Part shown: in pieces, positions 59,224 to 64,000 of the stretch | Numbering within the stretch: position 1 is the first letter of the stretch | How the letters are laid out: each line of letters opens with the position of its first letter | NCBI GenBank assembly: GCA_964619785.1 | Contig: CAZUGH010000003.1 | Span: 1-64,000, forward strand | Direction: 5' to 3' | DNA length: 64,000 nt | Source: CAZUGH01 sp964619785 | Lineage (GTDB): Bacteria; Bacillota; Clostridia; Lachnospirales; Lachnospiraceae | Made by a program: the position numbers and the translations under genes | The notes under the pieces: model-generated | What the model was told of the DNA's origin: nothing | The model's input: only the letters and a program-made list of their open reading frames with translations | Databases searched by the model: none

Positions 59224-61650
59224 TTAATCTCCTTCTAATTTTAGAATCATCTCTAGTACACGTTTTGCACAGGCATGAATTTCCTGTTCACTTATCGCTC
59301 CCGCCTCAAAAGCTTCCATCACACGCTCTGGATACCCATTGGCCATCTTCACATCATTGCCTGCTTTCACTTCTAAATAATGCTCACCATGAGTCCACCA
59401 ATCCGACATGACGATTCCTTGATAGTTCCACTCGCCACGCAAAATATCAGTAATCAACTCTTTGTTCTCGGAAGCCTGTACCCCATTGACAATATTGTAA
59501 GAAGTCATAATACACCATGGATCTGCCTCCTCCACAATTCGTTCAAAGGACTTGAGATATAATTCTCTGGCAGCTCTCTCTGATACAATGGAGTCACTAT
59601 CTTTTCGATATGTTTCTTTATTATTACAGGCAAAATGTTTAACCGTTGCCGCCATCCCTCTTGACTGAATACCTTGTACCATGGCTGCGCCTATTTTCCC
59701 AGCTACATATGGGTCTTCTGAGTAATACTCAAAGTTTCTTCCACACAGTGGGCTTCGGTGAAGATTCACAGCTGGTGCGAGCCAGATGCCCATGTTATTC
59801 TCCTTGAGTTCATCTGCTGCTGCCATGCCAACTTGCTTGACCAATTCTTCATCAAAACTACATGCTAACATCGTAGAGCATGGCCAAGCTGTCGTGTACA
59901 CACCACACTCGGGCAATATACGTACACCTGCAGGACCATCTGATGTCATAACATCCGGGATACCAAGTCTCTCAAGATTACCAATTCCGTATGTATTGGC
60001 AACACCCGTTCCAGATTGTCCACCTAATAGGAAAATCATCTCATCTAGACTCATCTGTTCCATGAATTCATCTAAGGTTACTTCGCCATGATACACCTGT
60101 TCTAACGTCATGTTCTGTTCCACTTTGTCGCCGAAAATATAACGTCGCTCCACAAAGCGATTCTCTGGTGCCACACCCTCTAGCGTGTCAAATGGCATGC
60201 GACCAATGGCACTCTCATGCACTGGATAGTCTGTTACTTGCAATTGTTCATAAGTACCATCCGAACGCATTCTTTGATGCAACTTATATGGCTTCAAATG
60301 CTCCGACAAACGCTTCACAATCTCATCATCCATCAACTGGCATGTATACGTAAGCGGAATCACATTTCTCACCGAATTACCAACAAAAAACCGATAGCTA
60401 CCAGCTTCCATCACCCATGCTGACTGACAGACCAATCCCTGGTCATCATAGGATGCCAAATCATTTATATGACAGATTAAGTTCACCATCTGAGTCTCTC
60501 CGACAGCTAATTCTCGAGTCTTAGCAAATGCAACTAATTGTTTTGCCGGTTTACCAAGTTTTCCTTCCGGCGCCTTCACATATAGCTGAAGGACTTCTCG
60601 TCCGGTATAGTCTCCTACATTCGTAACTTCCACCCGAATCTGTATCTGATTTTCAATCAACTCGGTTTGCACAACCCGGAAATCAAATTCCGTATAGGAT
60701 AAGCCAAATCCGAACTCATAATTTACCTTATCATAAGCTCCTGGAATCGTCTCAAAATAACGGTATCCCATATAGATATCTTCATTATATTCAACATATT
60801 GATCGGACTCATGAAAATGCTCTGTCGATGGATAATCCTCAAGTCTACTAGCAAATGTATCTGTCAACTTGGCAGATGGATTCACGTCACCACATAAGAT
60901 ATCTGCCGTCGCAAGTCCGCCTTCCATACCACCTTGCCATGCAAGCAACGTAGCTGCAATGGCATCATCACTCTTAAACCAGGTAGTATCCATAATTCCT
61001 CCCGTGTTTAATACAATAACCACATGGTCAAATGCCATCTTCACCTTTTTCACCATAGATTGTTCCTGTGGTGACAAGTAAAAGTCTCCCTCTGGATACA
61101 ACTCTGCCTGTCTCGCAGCCTGCTTCAATTCATCTTCACTCATCGCCGTATTCGTTCGAGTGGATGCGATACGATCCCATCCTTCACCCGAGAATCTGCA
61201 TATCGAGATTACAGCAGTATCCGTATAATGCCTTGCCTGACGCAATAATTCATCTGGAAGTTCTGGTTCCATCGTCATGCCTGGTGCATAGCCTTCTTGA
61301 TATTGTTTCTCAACCTCTTTTTGATAATACTCACATAGTGGTTTGAAAATATGGACTTTTTCCTCTTTTTCCTTCTCACACATTCCTTCATATAGATTGC
61401 GCGTATAGCTGACAGTCACGTCTCCGCTTCCGCCGCCACCTTTGACATAATCAATCGTACCCTTGCCAAATAACGCTACCTTCTTGCCTTGCGCGAATGG
61501 CAATGTATGATGATCATTCTTTAACAAAACCATACTTTCACTAGCTGCCTGGCGGGATAAATCAATATGTGCCTGGCTTCCTGTCACTCTCCTGCCGTCT
61601 GCCCCCAATGGCAAACCTGGCTGATACAAAAATCTTCTCCATTTTTTCAT
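59224..61650 (-). CDS. Glycoside hydrolase family 3 with swapped domain order
   Basis: A beta-glucosidase or beta-xylosidase. About 808 residues. The usual order (catalytic barrel, then the alpha/beta sandwich, then Fn3) is permuted. The chain opens with the alpha/beta sandwich (SRQAASESMVLLKNDHHTLPF, GGGGSGDVTVSY), then an Fn3-like domain (about 330-420). The TIM barrel comes last (LGGQSGTGVANTYGIGNLERLGIPDVMTSDGPAGVRI), with the nucleophile Asp in GIVMSDWWTHG. This layout is known in Butyrivibrio and Ruminococcus GH3 enzymes (recalled). No signal peptide is present, so it is probably intracellular. The start at 61650 has GGAG seven bases upstream; an ATG at 61656 overlaps the previous stop. 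Confidence 0.93.
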   Translation of the reverse strand: MKKWRRFLYQPGLPLGADGRRVTGSQAHIDLSRQAASESMVLLKNDHHTLPFAQGKKVALFGKGTIDYVKGGGGSGDVTVSYTRNLYEGMCEKEKEEKVHIFKPLCEYYQKEVEKQYQEGYAPGMTMEPELPDELLRQARHYTDTAVISICRFSGEGWDRIASTRTNTAMSEDELKQAARQAELYPEGDFYLSPQEQSMVKKVKMAFDHVVIVLNTGGIMDTTWFKSDDAIAATLLAWQGGMEGGLATADILCGDVNPSAKLTDTFASRLEDYPSTEHFHESDQYVEYNEDIYMGYRYFETIPGAYDKVNYEFGFGLSYTEFDFRVVQTELIENQIQIRVEVTNVGDYTGREVLQLYVKAPEGKLGKPAKQLVAFAKTRELAVGETQMVNLICHINDLASYDDQGLVCQSAWVMEAGSYRFFVGNSVRNVIPLTYTCQLMDDEIVKRLSEHLKPYKLHQRMRSDGTYEQLQVTDYPVHESAIGRMPFDTLEGVAPENRFVERRYIFGDKVEQNMTLEQVYHGEVTLDEFMEQMSLDEMIFLLGGQSGTGVANTYGIGNLERLGIPDVMTSDGPAGVRILPECGVYTTAWPCSTMLACSFDEELVKQVGMAAADELKENNMGIWLAPAVNLHRSPLCGRNFEYYSEDPYVAGKIGAAMVQGIQSRGMAATVKHFACNNKETYRKDSDSIVSERAARELYLKSFERIVEEADPWCIMTSYNIVNGVQASENKELITDILRGEWNYQGIVMSDWWTHGEHYLEVKAGNDVKMANGYPERVMEAFEAGAISEQEIHACAKRVLEMILKLEGD

Positions 61651-61652
61651 AA

Positions 61653-62828
61653 TCATTCTCCATTCTTAAGTGTAGAATATAAGACATTCTTCATTCTACG
61701 TGTAAACGATGTTGTTCCGGCATCTTTCTTCTGATACATTAAGATAAAACTCAACTTTTCCTTTGGTACATTCATCATATAGGCTCCAAGCCATCCGTCC
61801 CATCCATACTCTCCATAAGTGGACAGATGAGTTCCATTCTCTGGCCACTTCATCACACGAAGCAGATTGCCATAAGAATAGCCCTCCAAGGAATCCCAGT
61901 TAAATGTCTTTTGCTGTTCCTGCGTCAATTGGCCTGATGTCATAAAGTCAATTGTCTTCTCGCTCATTATCTTTCTACCTTTGTAGATTCCCTTATTCAT
62001 CAGCATTTGATTGAAATTCATATAATCATCAATTGTGGAACACATACCGGCTCCACCAGACTCAAATGCCGGTGCTTTCTCCATCCGATTGCGAATCGCC
62101 AGATGATCTCCGGTATACTCCTTCAATCCATCTGCTGTCGCTTCATAACTTCTCGCCAATCGAATCTGTTTCTCCTGTGGTACATAAAATCCTGTATCTT
62201 TCATCTCAAGTGGTTCCCACAGATTCTTTCTTAAAAACTCTGAGAAAGGCATTCCAGAAACCACTTCTATAATTGCGCCTAACACATCTGCACTTGCTCC
62301 ATAATTCCAGTGAGCTCCGGGTGAAAATGCGAGTGGCATTTTCCCCAAATCATTCATCGCCTCAACAGTTCCATACGATGCAAATTCATTATCCTCATGC
62401 AATCCATCGGTTAAGCGGTCAAATATCACTTTGGTATCTTTCTCCGTCTCAGTCATCTCGCCCGGATATACCAGTCCCGACGTCATCGACATGAGATTCT
62501 TAATATTCATTGGCCAAGCCACATTTTTCAACTGATACTCATCATAATATCTCTGATGTGCAAATCCAGGAAGATACTCATACACAGGTGTCAAAAGATC
62601 TAACTCGCCTCGTTCAACCAATAACATCACAGCCGCACTCGTTATTGGTTTCGACATGGAATACAATCGAAAAATCGTATCTCTGTGAATCGGCAGTTTT
62701 CTCTCTATATCACAATACCCTGCTTCATGGTAAAAAATCTCTTTGCCATCCTGAACACATATAACATTACCTCCCGCGATTCCACCACGAGCCACTTCCT
62801 GTTCTAGCAATTCCTCGATACGTCTCAT
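61653..62828 (-). CDS. Beta-lactamase-fold serine hydrolase (class C / esterase VIII type)
   Basis: 391 residues without a signal peptide. The catalytic SxxK is S57-M-S-K60 (FRLYSMSKPITSAAVMLLV); the YxN-type element is WNYGASADVLGAIIE. It has the C-terminal beta strand region of class C enzymes. In this setting, with GH3 and a sugar kinase, it may be an esterase removing acetyl or other esters from oligosaccharides rather than a beta-lactamase. It overlaps the YkgJ-like gene by four bases and ends just after the GH3 start. AGGAGG precedes the ATG. Confidence 0.9.
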   Translation of the reverse strand: MRRIEELLEQEVARGGIAGGNVICVQDGKEIFYHEAGYCDIERKLPIHRDTIFRLYSMSKPITSAAVMLLVERGELDLLTPVYEYLPGFAHQRYYDEYQLKNVAWPMNIKNLMSMTSGLVYPGEMTETEKDTKVIFDRLTDGLHEDNEFASYGTVEAMNDLGKMPLAFSPGAHWNYGASADVLGAIIEVVSGMPFSEFLRKNLWEPLEMKDTGFYVPQEKQIRLARSYEATADGLKEYTGDHLAIRNRMEKAPAFESGGAGMCSTIDDYMNFNQMLMNKGIYKGRKIMSEKTIDFMTSGQLTQEQQKTFNWDSLEGYSYGNLLRVMKWPENGTHLSTYGEYGWDGWLGAYMMNVPKEKLSFILMYQKKDAGTTSFTRRMKNVLYSTLKNGE

Positions 62829-63493
62829 GACTGTCCTCCTATTAATTCCCTGGCTTCTTCTAATCTAGCATAAAACTGAGGATAGAAATCCTCTGTGGCT
62901 TGATACGACTTAAAAAAGAATTGCATGAGAAGATACATCACAGTCTGCCTCTTCACATTCTCATCGGTTGTTTCATGTACCTGTCTCTGCCACGCAAGAA
63001 GGAAGCTATGCCATTCACCAATATACTTTTCATACTTCTTCATATTCGGTGTATCTAGCCATTCACTTACACGCACGGGTGTATGCTCCCCTTTGGTACA
63101 TTCATGTATCTGAAGAAAATAGGAAAATCCGTTCTCTTCATATATACGTCCTAACGGAAATAATCTGCAGATGCCTGGTCGCGCCGAATGAACATCGCAT
63201 CGTCCCTCTTTATTCAAGAAAAAACAACGTCCCTCTTCACTCATTTTCAAACTAGGAAGTGCCACACCATCTACTAGTGTTAGTTCGAGCTGCTTGTTCA
63301 TTAGTGCCTCTGCACTACACTTCAAATGACTAGTCAGACGATACATGTCATAGGGGTCGAGTACAATCGTGTCACCCATTCCCTGGCAACAATCCGAACA
63401 TCCTCTACAATCATCACAGCCTGCCTCTACCATATCATCTCTATGATATCTCTTACCATCGGAAACCCGATTCATATCCCATTCACGTAACAT
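62825..63493 (-). CDS. YkgJ-family cysteine-cluster protein
   Basis: About 222 residues. The N-terminus holds a Cys cluster CDDCRGCSDCCQGMGDTIVLD, with more in GRCFFLNKEGRCDVHSARPGICRLFPLG, the YkgJ/CxxCxxCC zinc- or iron-binding signature (also related to FliB-type clusters). The start at 63493 follows GGAG by six bases; a TTG seven codons earlier lacks one. It leads the operon to the serine hydrolase, GH3, kinase and dus. It may be a metal-handling or Fe-S protein; the function is unknown. Confidence 0.88.
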   Translation of the reverse strand: MLREWDMNRVSDGKRYHRDDMVEAGCDDCRGCSDCCQGMGDTIVLDPYDMYRLTSHLKCSAEALMNKQLELTLVDGVALPSLKMSEEGRCFFLNKEGRCDVHSARPGICRLFPLGRIYEENGFSYFLQIHECTKGEHTPVRVSEWLDTPNMKKYEKYIGEWHSFLLAWQRQVHETTDENVKRQTVMYLLMQFFFKSYQATEDFYPQFYARLEEARELIGGQS

Positions 63494-63558
63494 AGTTTTC
63501 TCCATCATTTCCAAAACATTTCATATTGAGTAACATTTCACATCAATCGCTTATCTCT

Positions 63559-63587
63559 ATTCTATCTAAAAACCGCCATTTTTTCAA
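63559..63587 (-). promoter_or_regulatory. Promoter of the YkgJ-GH3-dus operon
   Basis: TTGAAA (63582-63587), 17 bases and TAGAAT (63559-63564) on the minus strand. Confidence 0.72.
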
Positions 63588-63595
63588 TCACATTA

Positions 63596-63624
63596 TTGAC
63601 AAACAACGAAGAATTACCTATGAT
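63596..63624 (+). promoter_or_regulatory. Promoter of the right-edge membrane-protein gene
   Basis: A perfect TTGACA (63596-63601), 17 bases and TATGAT (63619-63624), 34 bases before the ATG at 63659. Confidence 0.8.
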
Positions 63625-63658
63625 TAGTCCATAGTTATATACTTACTGGGGTGTACAA

Positions 63659-64000
63659 ATGACAAAAAAAATTATGAGCTTCATCGGACTTTTACTTACC
63701 ATAATTCTGCTCTTCATCACACCGCTTATCATTCCGAATTGGCATATTACGGTTCACTATTATTATCTATTTCCTCATTTTTTGCTCTTTTTATTGTTTT
63801 CTGTTATCTATCAGCGGAGTGGACTCAAACCATCTCCACTGTTAATGAGTATTGCCTGCTTTGTGTTTTACCTCTTGTTAGGTATCATTTTTATCGGAAT
63901 CAGTGTTTTTCCCTACCCAGATACCCCACAGATTTTTTTGACGGTACTGTATTTTCTAATTCCAACTTTGATGATTTTGCACCCTAGTTTCATCATTACA
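63659..64000 (+). CDS. Membrane protein, 3' end cut off by the window edge
   Basis: 114 codons open to the last base, starting MTKKIMSFIGLLLTIILLFI. About four hydrophobic helices are visible (5-25, 35-52, 64-85, 95-110). A consensus promoter lies just upstream. The Shine-Dalgarno (GGGG, seven bases before the ATG) is weak. Another open frame at 63739-63987 within it has no site and is a shadow. I recognise no family; the missing C-terminus prevents a better call. Confidence 0.7.
   Translation, partial: MTKKIMSFIGLLLTIILLFITPLIIPNWHITVHYYYLFPHFLLFLLFSVIYQRSGLKPSPLLMSIACFVFYLLLGIIFIGISVFPYPDTPQIFLTVLYFLIPTLMILHPSFIIT

Noticed and set aside
61653..62828. True beta-lactamase resistance gene
   Set aside because: No signal peptide, and its operon partners are sugar enzymes; an esterase role is more likely.
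63739..63987. 82-codon plus-strand frame at the right edge
   Set aside because: It lies inside the better-supported frame starting at 63659 and has no ribosome site.
1..64000. CRISPR arrays, transposases, integrases, prophage, tRNA and rRNA genes
   Set aside because: None seen; regularly spaced repeats and mobile-element proteins are absent.

Overview
This 64 kb window looks like chromosomal DNA from a low-GC Gram-positive anaerobe of the Clostridia, most likely a fibre-degrading gut or rumen Lachnospiraceae (Roseburia/Butyrivibrio/Lachnospira-like). The evidence is strong GGAGG ribosome sites, several TTG starts after ideal Shine-Dalgarno sequences, AT-rich DNA, consensus TTGACA/TATAAT promoters, YesM/YesN-type sugar regulators, and plant cell-wall enzymes (GH11-CBM36 xylanase, CE4 esterase, GH51 arabinofuranosidase, domain-swapped GH3). 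No tRNA, rRNA, CRISPR array, transposase or phage gene was seen. The genus call is inference.

Layout. 0.1-8.3 kb: a secreted CE4 deacetylase, a four-gene operon of uncharacterised proteins (zinc ribbon, DUF5685, DnaJ-like, ECF-like membrane protein), a leucine-rich-repeat surface protein, and an AraC regulator divergent from a GH11-CBM36 xylanase. 8.4-16.5 kb: housekeeping genes (glyS, mraY-like, recO, an overlapping small yqzL gene, era, an M16C peptidase, a cold-shock gene) and a thiW remnant. 16.7-31.5 kb: a sugar-sensing and transport island. It holds chvE-mmsA-mmsB (CUT2 importer); a regulatory operon of membrane-anchored binding protein, histidine kinase, AraC response regulator and binding lipoprotein; and a CUT1 importer with its own kinase/regulator pair. 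31.6-32.0 kb: structured non-coding DNA interrupted by a 100-N gap whose two edges carry the same 55 bases.

32-44 kb: lytic transglycosylase, alaA, CPBP protease, argH, a divergent thyX, mscS, glgB, YesL, DUF1015, a Cys-rich PF06541 membrane protein and a second surface LRR protein. 44-52 kb: hsp20 under a CIRCE operator, and a same-strand run apt, NCS2 permease, FliB-like, moxR, DUF58, transglutaminase. 52-57 kb: GH51 with a divergent AraC regulator, an ACT-domain protein and aspartate kinase. 56.7-63.5 kb: a tightly coupled operon of YkgJ-like protein, serine hydrolase, GH3, FGGY sugar kinase and tRNA-dihydrouridine synthase. A truncated membrane protein runs off the right edge.

Taken together, secreted enzymes would deacetylate and cut xylan, CUT1/CUT2 importers would take up oligo- and monosaccharides under binding-protein-linked two-component control, and intracellular GH51, GH3 and FGGY kinase would finish the breakdown. 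All functions are assigned by reading motifs and recalled family resemblance; no database search was possible.
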